Under the pieces are notes generated by a model. It ran no database searches. It had not been told where the DNA came from and was given only the letters and a program-made list of their open reading frames with translations. 64,000 nt of DNA, taken from positions 1,086,001 to 1,150,000 of the forward strand of contig JACKEN010000001.1 in assembly GCA_020632995.1 (NCBI GenBank), read 5' to 3'. The translations under genes were made by a program, and so were the position numbers. Positions 36,235-44,650 of this stretch are shown piece by piece. The stretch is from Deltaproteobacteria bacterium. GTDB lineage: Bacteria > Myxococcota > Kuafuiibacteriia > Kuafuiibacteriales > Kuafuiibacteriaceae. Position 1 is the stretch's first letter. Every line of letters starts with the position of its first letter.

Positions 36235-37383
36235 TCAGCGGGCCCGGCGCGCGAACTTGCCGAGCAGGGTGTCGAGGTAGTGCAGGGCGGCCCGGGTGTA
36301 GATGCCCTCAGCGTCCTCCGCCGCACCCTCCGGCACCCGGAGCACCACGAAGCGCGGGTCGGTGACCGGCGGGCCCCAGCACAGGGGGTTCATCCAGGTG
36401 AAGATGGCCACGGTGGGGGTCCCGGCCAGGAAGGCGAGGTGCATGGGGCCGGTGTCGTTGGTCAGCACCGCGTCCGCGCCCTGGATGAGCGCAAGCAGGG
36501 TTGCCAGGTCTTTCTTGGTGTAGCCCTCGGCCGCCCCGCCGATGCCCTTGATCAGGCCCTTCACGAGCTTGGCCTCGCTCGGGGCCCCCACGATGACCAC
36601 GCTCCCCCTGGCCTCCCGCACCACCCACTGGCCCACCCGCTCGAAGCGCTCCGGGTCCCAGCGCTTCGCAGGGTTCCTTGCGCCGGGCACCAGCACCACC
36701 CGCGGGCCCGGGCCCCACAGCTCGTCCGCCGCCTCCCGGGCGGCGTCGGGGACGCTGAAGCCGAGCTCGAAGCGCGGGGCTCGGACGCCCAGCCGCGCCA
36801 GGGGCAGGGTGAGGTAACGAGACCAGTGCCGGGTCGCCATGACCCGCTCGTCCTCGACGCCCCCGGTGAGCCCGGCCTCGGCCGGATCCTCACCGTCGCC
36901 CATCCACCCGAGCCGCACCTCGGCCCCGGACGCGGCCAGCCAGCGGCGGGCGTCGGTGTCGGCCCGGTAGGTGAGGTCCACCGCCACGTCATACTTGCGG
37001 CCGGCGAGGGCGGTCTGCAGCTTCTCTTGCGCCTCGCGCACCTCGGGGGCCTTCCAGGCCCGCACTGTCTCGGGCCGGCGGGGGTCCGCGGGCGGCAGGT
37101 GGAGCTCGTCGGGGAGGGTGTGCAGCTTCAGCGGCAGGTCGAGGAGCTTCAGGACCCGGGCCGCGTTGGGGCGCACCAGGACCCCGAGGGGGGCCTTGGC
37201 GCCCGCGTCCAGGAGCGCGGCGAGGGCGGGCCCGAGGAGGATGGCGTCGCCCACCGCGTCGAAGAGGTAGACCACCAGCACACGCCGCCCGGCCACCGCG
37301 ATCGGGGTCTGCTCGGTGGGGCCGGGGCCCGGCCCCCGGAAGGTGGTGCGCACCCGCCGGATGGAGTCGATGAGGCGGCTCAC
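36235..37383 (-). CDS. Glycosyltransferase family 9 (heptosyltransferase-like)
   Basis: This is a GT-B glycosyltransferase of about 382 residues, the family that adds heptose or other sugars to lipopolysaccharide core from ADP-heptose-like donors. Seen here are RRVLVVYLFDAVGDAILLGPALAAL (N-terminal Rossmann loop) and VAVDLTYRADTDARRWLAASGA. In the C-terminal domain the donor-site run is VLVPGARNPAKRWDPERF, IVGAPSEAKLV, and ADAVLTNDTGPMHLAFLAGTPTVAIF. GTG 37383 was chosen; a TTG 36 bases upstream would add an Arg-rich leader. It starts a minus-strand group with the TANGO2-like and exosortase genes. The acceptor is unknown. Confidence 0.82.
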   Translation of the reverse strand: MSRLIDSIRRVRTTFRGPGPGPTEQTPIAVAGRRVLVVYLFDAVGDAILLGPALAALLDAGAKAPLGVLVRPNAARVLKLLDLPLKLHTLPDELHLPPADPRRPETVRAWKAPEVREAQEKLQTALAGRKYDVAVDLTYRADTDARRWLAASGAEVRLGWMGDGEDPAEAGLTGGVEDERVMATRHWSRYLTLPLARLGVRAPRFELGFSVPDAAREAADELWGPGPRVVLVPGARNPAKRWDPERFERVGQWVVREARGSVVIVGAPSEAKLVKGLIKGIGGAAEGYTKKDLATLLALIQGADAVLTNDTGPMHLAFLAGTPTVAIFTWMNPLCWGPPVTDPRFVVLRVPEGAAEDAEGIYTRAALHYLDTLLGKFARRAR

Positions 37384-37469
37384 GCCCCATTTGGTCCTAC
37401 GCCTGGGATCGGGGGTCAAGCCGGGCGTCGGATGCGCTCGGGCGGGGCTTTCGGCTAGGATGCCGGCCG

Positions 37470-37808
37470 ATGTCCGAAGAGCGATACCAGTCCTTCCAGG
37501 CGTTCTGGCCCTTCTACCTGAACGAGCACTCGAAGCCGTCCACCCGGTGGATGCACTTCGTGGGCACCACCATCGCGGTGAGCCTCGCCGCCTACTCGGT
37601 GGGCACCCTGCAGCCGTGGCTGATCCCCGCCGCGCTCGTCCCCGGCTACGGCTTCGCCTGGGTGAGCCACTTCTTCATCGAGAAGAACCGCCCCGCGACC
37701 TTCAAGTACCCGCTGTGGTCCCTCATCGGGGACTTCAAGATGTGGGGCCTGATGCTCACCGGCCGCCTCGGGCCCGAGGTGAAGGCGCACGTGCGGGTGA
37801 CCGCGTGA
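37470..37808 (+). CDS. DUF962/Mpo1-like membrane protein
   Basis: The 112-residue protein has the DUF962 pattern: FWPFYLNEHSKPSTRWMHFVGT near the N-terminus, with conserved Glu-His and His positions. A hydrophobic stretch (TIAVSLAAYSVGTLQPWLIPAALVPGYGFAWVSHFFIEKNRPATFKYP) then leads to LWSLIGDFKMWGLML. The founding yeast member Mpo1 is a dioxygenase in 2-hydroxy fatty acid alpha-oxidation using Fe2+ bound by such histidines. The bacterial function is not established. Its stop overlaps the GTG start of the DsbA-fold isomerase (GTGA), so the two are coupled. It is divergent from the glycosyltransferase. Confidence 0.85.
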   Translation: MSEERYQSFQAFWPFYLNEHSKPSTRWMHFVGTTIAVSLAAYSVGTLQPWLIPAALVPGYGFAWVSHFFIEKNRPATFKYPLWSLIGDFKMWGLMLTGRLGPEVKAHVRVTA

Positions 37809-38404
37809 GCCCCCGCCTCGAGTTCTTCTGGGACGTCAGCAGCCCGTACACCTACCTCGCGAGCACCCAGCTCGACGCGCTGGCCGAGCGCACCGGGGCC
37901 GAGGTCGTGTATCGCCCGTTCCTCCTCGGCGGCGTGTTCAAGGCCACCGGGAACGTGGCGCCCGCGGTGGTGCCGGCCCGCGCGGTGTACCTGAGCACGG
38001 ACCTCGATCGCTGGCGCAAGCGCTACGGGGTCCCGATGAAGCTGCCCCTGACCGAGGTGGTGTTCCCGATCAACAGCGTGCTCGCGATGCGGGTGGCCAC
38101 CGCGGTGGACCTGCGGGGCATGGGCAAGGCGTTCTGCCACGCGGCGATGCGCGCGTACTGGGAGGAGGCCCTCGACGTGTCGACCGAGCCGGTGCTCCGG
38201 GAGGTGCTGACGCGGCTGGAGCTCGATCCGGACGCGGTCCTGGCCGAGGCCGCGAGCCAGCAGGTGAAGGACGCCTTGCGGGCCGCGAGCGACGAGGCGG
38301 TGGCCCGGGGCGCGTTCGGTGCGCCGGCGATGTTCGTCGACGGGGCGCTGTACTTCGGGAACGACCGCCTGGACTTCGTGGAGGCGGCGCTGACCGCGGG
38401 GTAG
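37805..38404 (+). CDS. 2-Hydroxychromene-2-carboxylate isomerase-like DsbA-fold protein
   Basis: This 199-residue thioredoxin-fold protein of the kappa-GST/HCCA isomerase group starts at GTG 37805. It begins LEFFWDVSSPYTYLASTQLD, with Ser in place of the DsbA CxxC, as expected for isomerases that use glutathione. YRPFLLGGVFKATGN, the helical insert, and a C-terminal GAFGAPAMFVDGALYFGNDRLDFVE complete the family pattern. The reaction in known members is the glutathione-dependent isomerisation of hydroxychromene carboxylate in naphthalene degradation. No such pathway is visible here, so the substrate is open. Confidence 0.85.
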   Translation: MSPRLEFFWDVSSPYTYLASTQLDALAERTGAEVVYRPFLLGGVFKATGNVAPAVVPARAVYLSTDLDRWRKRYGVPMKLPLTEVVFPINSVLAMRVATAVDLRGMGKAFCHAAMRAYWEEALDVSTEPVLREVLTRLELDPDAVLAEAASQQVKDALRAASDEAVARGAFGAPAMFVDGALYFGNDRLDFVEAALTAG

Positions 38405-38417
38405 CCGCGGATACAAT
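38390..38417 (+). promoter_or_regulatory. Weak candidate promoter for the VWA / two-component genes
   Basis: CTGACC (38390-38395) and TACAAT (38412-38417) are separated by 16 bp. The -10 box is good and the -35 box only partial. It overlaps the end of the isomerase gene and would leave a leader of about 75 bases before the VWA gene. The rest of the 94-bp gap shows nothing else clear. Confidence 0.25.
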
Positions 38418-38498
38418 CGTTTTACAACTCCTTGACCCGGTGCTGACCACTCCTCGGGGCCCCCGCCGTAGGCTCGTCGAAGAAAGGGACCTCCACCG

Positions 38499-39821
38499 AT
38501 GACCAAGAAGCACCTCCTCCTCACCCTGGCCCTGACCGGCCTGCTCCTCGACGCGGGGCCCGCCCGGGCCGACAGCGCGGCCAGCCTGAGCGTGTCTACG
38601 GGCAAGCCCCTGCTGTTGTCCAACCGCGCCCAGCGCACCTTCTTGAAGGTGGGGCTGGTGGGGCGGAGCCCCGAGGCGAGCAGCCGGGTCCCGGTGAACC
38701 TGGCCCTCGTGCTGGACCGCTCGAGCTCCATGGCTGGCGACAAGATCGCCAAGGCCAAGGAGGCGGCGCTGATGGTGCTCGATCGCCTCGGCAAGGACGA
38801 CATCGTCTCGGTGGTGACCTACGACTCTCAGGTCGAGGTGCTCGTCCCCGCCACCCGGCTGCGCGACAAGGAGCAGCTGGCCGCCCGCATCAGGGCGATC
38901 ACCCCCCGGGGCTCCACCGCCCTGTTCGCCGGGGTCTCCGCCGGCATCGAGGAGGTCCGCAAGTTCCTGGACAACCAGCGGGTGAACCGCGTGATCCTGC
39001 TCTCGGACGGGCAGGCGAACGTGGGCCCGAGCTCGCCGAACGAGCTGGGGACCCTCGGGGCGGCGGCCGGCAAGGAGGGCATCTCGATCACCACCATCGG
39101 CCTGGGCCTGGGGTACAACGAGGACCTGATGGCCCAGATCGCGCGGCGCAGCGACGGCAACCACGCGTTCGTGGAGTCGGCGGAGGAGCTGGCCCAGATC
39201 TTCAAGCTCGAGCTCGGCGACGTGCTCAGCGTGGTGGCGCAGGAGGTCTCGGTGCGGATCGCGCTCCCCGCGGGCTTCCGGCCGGTGCAGCTCCTCAACC
39301 GCCCCGGCGAGATCACCGGCCAGGACGTCTTCATCGCCCTCAACCAGCTCTACGCCGGCCAGGAGAAGTACGCCCTCCTCGAGGTCGAGGCGCCGGCGGG
39401 CCGCGCGGGTGAGGCCCTGACCCTGGCCGACGTGCACGTGAGCTACTCCGCCCTCCCGAGCGGCAAGACCGAGCGGCTGCACGAGGCCGCGGCGGTGCGC
39501 TTCACGGACTCCGCGGCCGAGGTGGCGCGGGCCGAGGATCGCGAGGTGATGGTGGCGGCGGTCGAGGCGCTGGCGGTGAAGGCGAACCGCGAGGCGGTGG
39601 CCCTGCGCGACCAGGGGAAGGTCGAGGCGGCCAAGCAGAAGCTGCAGGACAACGCCGCCTACCTGCGCTCCAGCGCCGAGCGCTACAGGGCCCCGCGCTT
39701 GAACACCTACTCCACCCAGAACATGCAGGACGCGCAGAACCTCGAGGGCGAGGGCTGGAACAAGCGCCGTAAGTCGATGCGCAAGACCCAGTACGAGCTG
39801 GACACCCAGCAGTCCTACTAG
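38499..39821 (+). CDS. Secreted von Willebrand factor type A domain protein
   Basis: This 440-residue exported protein has a cleavable signal (MTKKHLLLTLALTGLLLDAGPARA). A VWA domain follows at about residues 65-245, with the MIDAS motif in LVLDRSSSMAGDKIAKAK, the threonine site in ITPRGSTALFAGVS, and VILLSDGQANVGPSS. A beta-rich region and a helical C-terminus (AVKANREAVALRDQGKVEAA) complete it. Similar Ca-activated-channel-like VWA proteins serve as periplasmic scaffolds or ligand binders. It is 8 bp ahead of a histidine kinase gene, which suggests that it may tune or be sensed by that kinase; this is inference from context. Confidence 0.85.
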   Translation: MTKKHLLLTLALTGLLLDAGPARADSAASLSVSTGKPLLLSNRAQRTFLKVGLVGRSPEASSRVPVNLALVLDRSSSMAGDKIAKAKEAALMVLDRLGKDDIVSVVTYDSQVEVLVPATRLRDKEQLAARIRAITPRGSTALFAGVSAGIEEVRKFLDNQRVNRVILLSDGQANVGPSSPNELGTLGAAAGKEGISITTIGLGLGYNEDLMAQIARRSDGNHAFVESAEELAQIFKLELGDVLSVVAQEVSVRIALPAGFRPVQLLNRPGEITGQDVFIALNQLYAGQEKYALLEVEAPAGRAGEALTLADVHVSYSALPSGKTERLHEAAAVRFTDSAAEVARAEDREVMVAAVEALAVKANREAVALRDQGKVEAAKQKLQDNAAYLRSSAERYRAPRLNTYSTQNMQDAQNLEGEGWNKRRKSMRKTQYELDTQQSY

Positions 39822-39828
39822 CGGAACC

Positions 39829-41469
39829 ATGCAACGACGCCTGCTCCTGGTCCTGGCCCTCCTGGTCACCGTGCCCACCCTGACCGTGGTGACGCTGGGC
39901 TGGCGGATGCTCGAGAACCAGCGCCGGGTCGCCCGGATGGAGCTCGAGACCCTGCTCGACGAGCGCCTCGCCGACCTGGAGCAGACGATCGCCGCGGAGC
40001 TGACTCGGCTCGAGCAGGACCTCGCCACCGAGCTCGAACCGGAGCGAGACGGCCTGCTCGGCACCCCGCCCACCTCGGCCGAGGCCCTGCGTCAGCTGCG
40101 CCGCGAGAGCGGGCTGGTGGGGATGGCCTTCGTCCTCGACCCGCAAGGTAACTTGACGTACCCGCCCGCGGCCGGACCGCGCTCGGAGGACGAGGACGCC
40201 TTCATGGTCCGCACCCGTGACATCTGGGCCGGGCGCGCGGTGCTCTACGAGCCGCCTACGCCCGAGCCCAACGTCGAGCTCAAGAAGCGGGTCTCGAGGT
40301 CGAGCGCGCGGATCGCGGGGGACGACATGGTCAGCCTCGCCGTGCGTCGCCCCCAGGGGTGGATCGCGTGGTATTGGCAGGATGGCTTGCACCTCTTGTT
40401 CTGGCGGCGGCTCGAGAGCGGCGGGGTGATCGGGGTGGAGGTGGAGCGGGTGGTGCTCCTGGCTCGGATCCTGGGGCGGCTGCCCTCGCTCCCGGTGGGC
40501 GAGGACCGCATCGTGCTCGTGGACTCCCGCGGTGACGCGGTGCACCAGTGGGGCCCCTACGAGGTCCCGGCGGGCGAGGCGGCGGTGACCGAGCGCAGGC
40601 TGCCTTACCCGCTGGACGGCTACCGCCTGGCCTACCACCTGGCCCCCGCCCGCGGGGCCGCGCTCCTCGGCGCCTCGACGCCGCTCGGGACGCTGGCGGG
40701 GCTGGGGGCGCTGGTGCTCGCCCTGCTCGGGCTGGGCGTGTACGCCTACCGGGAGTCGTCCCGCCAGGTGCGGGAGGCGGCGCAGCGCGTCACGTTCGTC
40801 ACCCAGGTCTCCCACGAGCTGAAGACGCCGCTCGCCAACATCCGGCTCTACGCCGAGCTGTTGGACGCGGACCTCGAGGACGAGGGCGGCCCGCGGGAGC
40901 GGGTGGGGGTCATCGTGTCGGAGAGCCAGCGCCTCGCGCGCCTCATCGACAACGTGCTCGTCTACGCCAAGGTGCGTCGCGGCACCCACCGGGTGACGCC
41001 GGTGCCGATGCGGATGGATGACGCGGTGGGCCGAGTGCTGACCCAGTTCGGGCCCGCGCTCGCCGCCAAGGGCATCGAGCCCGAGGTGACCCTGGGCGCG
41101 CCCGCGCCTTGCCGGGCGGATCCGGACGCGGTGGAGCAGATCCTGGCGAACCTCGTGAACAACGTGGAGAAGTACGGCGCGAGCGGCGGGGTGCTCATCG
41201 TCCGGACGGAGCAGGACGCGGCGGTGACCCGGGTGGTGGTGGGCGACCGGGGGCCCGGGGTCCCGGCCGCCGCGCGGGCTCGGATCTTCGAGCCGTTCTA
41301 CCGGGTGAGCCACAAGCTGAGCGACGCGGTCACGGGGACCGGGATCGGCCTCGCCATCGCGCGTACCCTGGCCGAGGAGTGCGGGGGGCGCCTGGCGCTC
41401 CTGGAGGACAGGGGGCCTGGCGCGTGGTTCGCGCTCGAGGTCCCGGGGGTGAGAGAGGAGGAGGCATGA
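39829..41469 (+). CDS. Membrane sensor histidine kinase
   Basis: This 546-residue kinase has a first membrane span at residues 3-24, a periplasmic sensor region of about 255 residues, and a second span at about 285-306 (TLAGLGALVLALLGLGVYAY). The catalytic core shows the H-box VSHELKTPLANIR (His near 328), N-box EQILANLVNNVEKYG, G1 VVGDRGPGVP, the F-box IFEPFYRVS, and G2 GTGIGLAIARTLAEE. It has no receiver domain. Its stop overlaps the ATG of the OmpR-type regulator, so the two are a cognate pair. The periplasmic location of the VWA protein upstream offers a possible input. Confidence 0.92.
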   Translation: MQRRLLLVLALLVTVPTLTVVTLGWRMLENQRRVARMELETLLDERLADLEQTIAAELTRLEQDLATELEPERDGLLGTPPTSAEALRQLRRESGLVGMAFVLDPQGNLTYPPAAGPRSEDEDAFMVRTRDIWAGRAVLYEPPTPEPNVELKKRVSRSSARIAGDDMVSLAVRRPQGWIAWYWQDGLHLLFWRRLESGGVIGVEVERVVLLARILGRLPSLPVGEDRIVLVDSRGDAVHQWGPYEVPAGEAAVTERRLPYPLDGYRLAYHLAPARGAALLGASTPLGTLAGLGALVLALLGLGVYAYRESSRQVREAAQRVTFVTQVSHELKTPLANIRLYAELLDADLEDEGGPRERVGVIVSESQRLARLIDNVLVYAKVRRGTHRVTPVPMRMDDAVGRVLTQFGPALAAKGIEPEVTLGAPAPCRADPDAVEQILANLVNNVEKYGASGGVLIVRTEQDAAVTRVVVGDRGPGVPAAARARIFEPFYRVSHKLSDAVTGTGIGLAIARTLAEECGGRLALLEDRGPGAWFALEVPGVREEEA

Positions 41470-42158
41470 AGGTCCTGGTGGCAGAGGACGACCCGCACAT
41501 GCGGCGGGGCATCGAGGAGATCCTGGAGGGCGAGGGCTACCAGGTGGTGGCGGTGGCGGACGGCGAGGCGGCGGTGGAGGCGTACCGGAGCCACGCCCCG
41601 GACTTCGTGTGCCTCGACATCATGATGCCGAAGCTCAACGGCTACGACGTCTGCCGGGTCATCCGGCGGAGCAGCGCCACCGTGCCGATCATGTTCCTCA
41701 GCGCGAAGTCCGAGGAGGTGGACAAGGTGCTGGGCCTGGAGCTCGGGGCGGACGACTACGTGATGAAGCCGTTCGGCGTGAAGGAGTTCGCGGCCCGGGT
41801 GCGGGCGATCTGCCGCCGCGCGTTGCGCACCGCGCCGGCGCACGAAGTTTCGCAGTTCATCTTGCACGACCTCACCGTACTCCCGGCCGAGCTGCGGGCC
41901 CGGCGTGGGGATCAGCTCGTGGAGCTGAGCCTGCGGGAGGTGCGCCTGTTGAGGTGCTTCTTCGAGCACCCCGGCCAGGCCCTGGATCGGGATCGGCTCT
42001 TCGCCGCCGGGTGGGGCCACAAGGCGTACCCCAACTCACGAACTCTGGATCAGCACATCTCCAAGCTCCGAAAGAAGGTCGAGTTGGATCCGACCAGCCC
42101 CAGAATCATCCAAACCGTCCACGGATTGGGGTATAGGTACGAACCGACGGGTCTCTAA
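41466..42158 (+). CDS. OmpR/PhoB-family response regulator
   Basis: The regulator has 230 residues from ATG 41466. The receiver domain has the acidic pair in VLVAEDDPHMRRG, the phospho-acceptor Asp in FVCLDIMMPKLNGYD (about residue 52), Ser in IMFLSAKSEEVD, and Lys in DYVMKPFGVKEF. The C-terminal winged helix (about 130-228) shows LSLREVRLLRCFFEHPGQALDRDRLF and SRTLDQHISKLRKKVE, ending IIQTVHGLGYRYE. It overlaps the histidine kinase by four bases. The target genes are unknown. Confidence 0.93.
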   Translation: MKVLVAEDDPHMRRGIEEILEGEGYQVVAVADGEAAVEAYRSHAPDFVCLDIMMPKLNGYDVCRVIRRSSATVPIMFLSAKSEEVDKVLGLELGADDYVMKPFGVKEFAARVRAICRRALRTAPAHEVSQFILHDLTVLPAELRARRGDQLVELSLREVRLLRCFFEHPGQALDRDRLFAAGWGHKAYPNSRTLDQHISKLRKKVELDPTSPRIIQTVHGLGYRYEPTGL

Positions 42159-42195
42159 CTCTCGGAAAATCCGTCGAACCTGTCCCTGGGGTCAG

Positions 42196-43104
42196 GTGTG
42201 CTCACCGAGCCGCATGGGTAGGATGAACGCGGGTTCGGAGGCAACGGGCGTGGTTGAGGGACGGTCCGGAGGCGACTCTGCGGACGACTTTTCGGTGCTC
42301 GAGGGCGCCATCATCCTCGTGGTGGACGACGAGCCAGCGACGCTGTCGTCCATCGTAAGGGTCCTCGAGCAGTGTAAGGCGCAGGTCATCACCTGCAGCA
42401 CCGCGGATCAGGCGGAGCGTGTGATCTATGAGTCCACGGAGCCGCTCGACGCGGCGGTGGTCGACTACTACCTCCTGGATCGGCTGGGCCTCGAGGTGAT
42501 CGAGTCCCTCCGGCGTGGCCGTCACCCATGCTGCGCGCTCATGATGACCGGCTCCTCCAGCCCCGACGCCGGGGCCGACGCGATCCGGGCCGGCGCGGAC
42601 GGCTTCCTGATCAAGCCCTTCAGCCTCGACGACTTCCTCAACGCGGTGCGGGACGTGGTGGTGAAGACCCGCGCGTGGCGCTCGACCATCCAGGGCACCC
42701 CCAACCGCCCGGATCGGGCCACGGCGCCGCCCTTCCTGGACTCGGACGCGGCCAACACCGCGGCGGTGACCAGCTTCGTCAAGGATCAGGGCATCCCGGG
42801 CGCGCGGCACCTGATGCTCGAGGACGTCCTCGCGTGGCTCACCCAGCACCATGACCTTTCGCGGCGCGAGGCCGAGATCCTCCAGCACGTGATCATGGGG
42901 GAGAAGAACCTCGACATCGCGGAGGGCCTCCAGATCAGCCCCCGCACCGTGAAGTTCCACATCCGGAACCTCCTCAAGAAGGTCGGCGCTCGGAACCGGG
43001 CCGACATCATCCGCATCTACATCACCGGGATCGGCCCGGCTGCCCCGCCCGCGCTCGTGGCGGTGCCCGACGACTACGACGACGACGGCGGCGACGACAC
43101 ATAG
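42196..43104 (+). CDS. Response regulator with LuxR-type (NarL/FixJ) DNA-binding domain
   Basis: This is a 302-residue protein if the GTG at 42196 is used; ATGs at 42214 and 42223 are equally possible, since the first 35 residues are not conserved. The receiver spans about 37-155: ILVVDDEPATLSS, the acceptor Asp in AAVVDYYLLDRLG, Thr in LMMTGSSSPDAG, and Lys in GFLIKPFSLDDF. A 60-residue linker precedes a LuxR helix-turn-helix (LSRREAEILQHVIMGEKN, then ISPRTVKFHIRNLLKKVGA). The C-terminus is acidic (DDYDDDGGDD). It is 37 bp after the OmpR-type regulator but has its own lineage. Whether the same histidine kinase feeds it is unknown. Confidence 0.88.
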   Translation: MCSPSRMGRMNAGSEATGVVEGRSGGDSADDFSVLEGAIILVVDDEPATLSSIVRVLEQCKAQVITCSTADQAERVIYESTEPLDAAVVDYYLLDRLGLEVIESLRRGRHPCCALMMTGSSSPDAGADAIRAGADGFLIKPFSLDDFLNAVRDVVVKTRAWRSTIQGTPNRPDRATAPPFLDSDAANTAAVTSFVKDQGIPGARHLMLEDVLAWLTQHHDLSRREAEILQHVIMGEKNLDIAEGLQISPRTVKFHIRNLLKKVGARNRADIIRIYITGIGPAAPPALVAVPDDYDDDGGDDT

Positions 43105-43142
43105 CGGTGGCGCGCGGGCAGGTCCCGCACTAGGTTCCCACC

Positions 43143-44645
43143 ATGTCCGACGGCCGCGATCCTCGGGGCCCGGGCTCCGGTGCCATCCCGGAGCACCTCC
43201 GGAGCATCCTCGGAGAGGGCCTCAGCGAGCGGGCGACCGAGGCGGTGACGAAGGCCCTCTCGGGGCAGACCGAGCGGATCTCCACCAGCCGGGTCGGCCG
43301 CGCGCTCAAGATGTCGAGCTTCGCGATGAAGAGCGGGAGCCGGCTGCTCATGGATCGGGCCCGGGAGGCGATGCGCCGGACCGACGATCCGGATCCAGGG
43401 CGCGGGGTCGAGCTGGCGGCCCAGATGCTCCAGACGTTCTCCGAGCTGCGCGGCATCAGCATGAAGCTGGGCCAGATGCTCAGCTACCTCGATGACGCGC
43501 TGCCCCCGGAGGCCAGGAAGATCCTGACCGTCCTGCAGCGCGACGCGGCCCCGATGCCGTGGGAGACGGTGCGCCAGCAGCTCGAGGCGGAGCTCGGGGC
43601 GCCGGTGGCCGAGCTGTTCCAGCACATCGACGAGTCGCCGATGGCGGCGGCGAGCATCGGGCAGGTCCACCGCGCGATCACCAAGGAGGGGGTCGAGGTC
43701 GCGGTGAAGATCCAGTATCCGGGGATCGCGGACGCGATGTCCGCGGATCTCAAGAACGCGCGGGTGCTCGGGCTCTTCCAGCGCATGTTCTTCTTCAGCA
43801 CCGACTCGAAGGCCATCCTCGGCGAGCTCGAGACGCGCTTCATGGACGAGTGCGACTACGGCAAGGAGGCGGAGTACCAGCGGGCCTACGCGACCCGCTT
43901 CGCTGGCCACCCGTGGGCGGTGGTGCCCGAGGTGCACGCGGCGCTGAGCACGAAGAAGGTGCTCACCACCACCTTCTATCGCGGCCGCACCTTCTACCAG
44001 TGGCTCGCCGACGACCCCAGCCCCGAGGCGCGGGAGCGGGTCACGCGCCTGTTCTATCGCTTCTACATCGGGTCCTTCTACCTGGACGGCCTCTTCAACT
44101 GCGATCCGCACCCGGGCAACTACCTGTTCCTCGACGACGGCCGGGTAGTGTTCCTCGACTACGGGTGCTCGCGCCGCTTCGAGCCCGAGCGCCTCGCGGA
44201 CTGGATCCGTCTGTGCCAGGCGGTGTTCGTCGACGATCGGGCCGAGATCGAGCGCCTCGCGGTGGGGATGGGCTTCGTCACCGCGGAGCAGAAGTACGAC
44301 TACGAGGCGTTCCGTTCGCTGTTGCGCTACCTCTACCTGCCGTACCTGAAGGCGGGGCCCTTCGACTTCGCCGAGCACCGCCCCGAGGACACCTTCCGGC
44401 GCATGTTCCTCGACAACCCGAACCTCCTGAAGCTCAACATGCCGGCCGACGCGGTGTTCCTGAACCGCATCGGGTTCGGGCTGGTGTCGCTCCTGGCCGA
44501 GATCGGGTGCGCCCTCGACTGTCGGAAGCAGGCCACCCACTACTTCGTGGGCGAGGATCTCGACTGGCCGGAGGACCCCTTCCGCGGCAAGGTACCTTTC
44601 GAACCCGATGACGTGGTGCGGCCCGAGGTGCGGGCCACCCTCTGA
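43143..44645 (+). CDS. ABC1/UbiB (AarF) family atypical kinase
   Basis: The 500-residue protein has the family signature KLGQMLSYLDDALPPEARKILTVLQ (KxGQ motif, about residues 109-133) and the Ala-rich loop MAAASIGQVHRAITKEG replacing the glycine loop. The ATP lysine is in VEVAVKIQYPG, the region MDECDYGKEAEYQRAYA follows, and NCDPHPGNYLFLDDG and VVFLDYGCSRRF hold the catalytic Asp and metal Asp. UbiB/COQ8 members assist ubiquinone synthesis or transport. Here the quinone appears to be menaquinone, so the role may be in quinone handling or general lipid homeostasis. It ends 5 bp before an unknown gene. Confidence 0.9.
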   Translation: MSDGRDPRGPGSGAIPEHLRSILGEGLSERATEAVTKALSGQTERISTSRVGRALKMSSFAMKSGSRLLMDRAREAMRRTDDPDPGRGVELAAQMLQTFSELRGISMKLGQMLSYLDDALPPEARKILTVLQRDAAPMPWETVRQQLEAELGAPVAELFQHIDESPMAAASIGQVHRAITKEGVEVAVKIQYPGIADAMSADLKNARVLGLFQRMFFFSTDSKAILGELETRFMDECDYGKEAEYQRAYATRFAGHPWAVVPEVHAALSTKKVLTTTFYRGRTFYQWLADDPSPEARERVTRLFYRFYIGSFYLDGLFNCDPHPGNYLFLDDGRVVFLDYGCSRRFEPERLADWIRLCQAVFVDDRAEIERLAVGMGFVTAEQKYDYEAFRSLLRYLYLPYLKAGPFDFAEHRPEDTFRRMFLDNPNLLKLNMPADAVFLNRIGFGLVSLLAEIGCALDCRKQATHYFVGEDLDWPEDPFRGKVPFEPDDVVRPEVRATL

Positions 44646-44650
44646 GCGCC

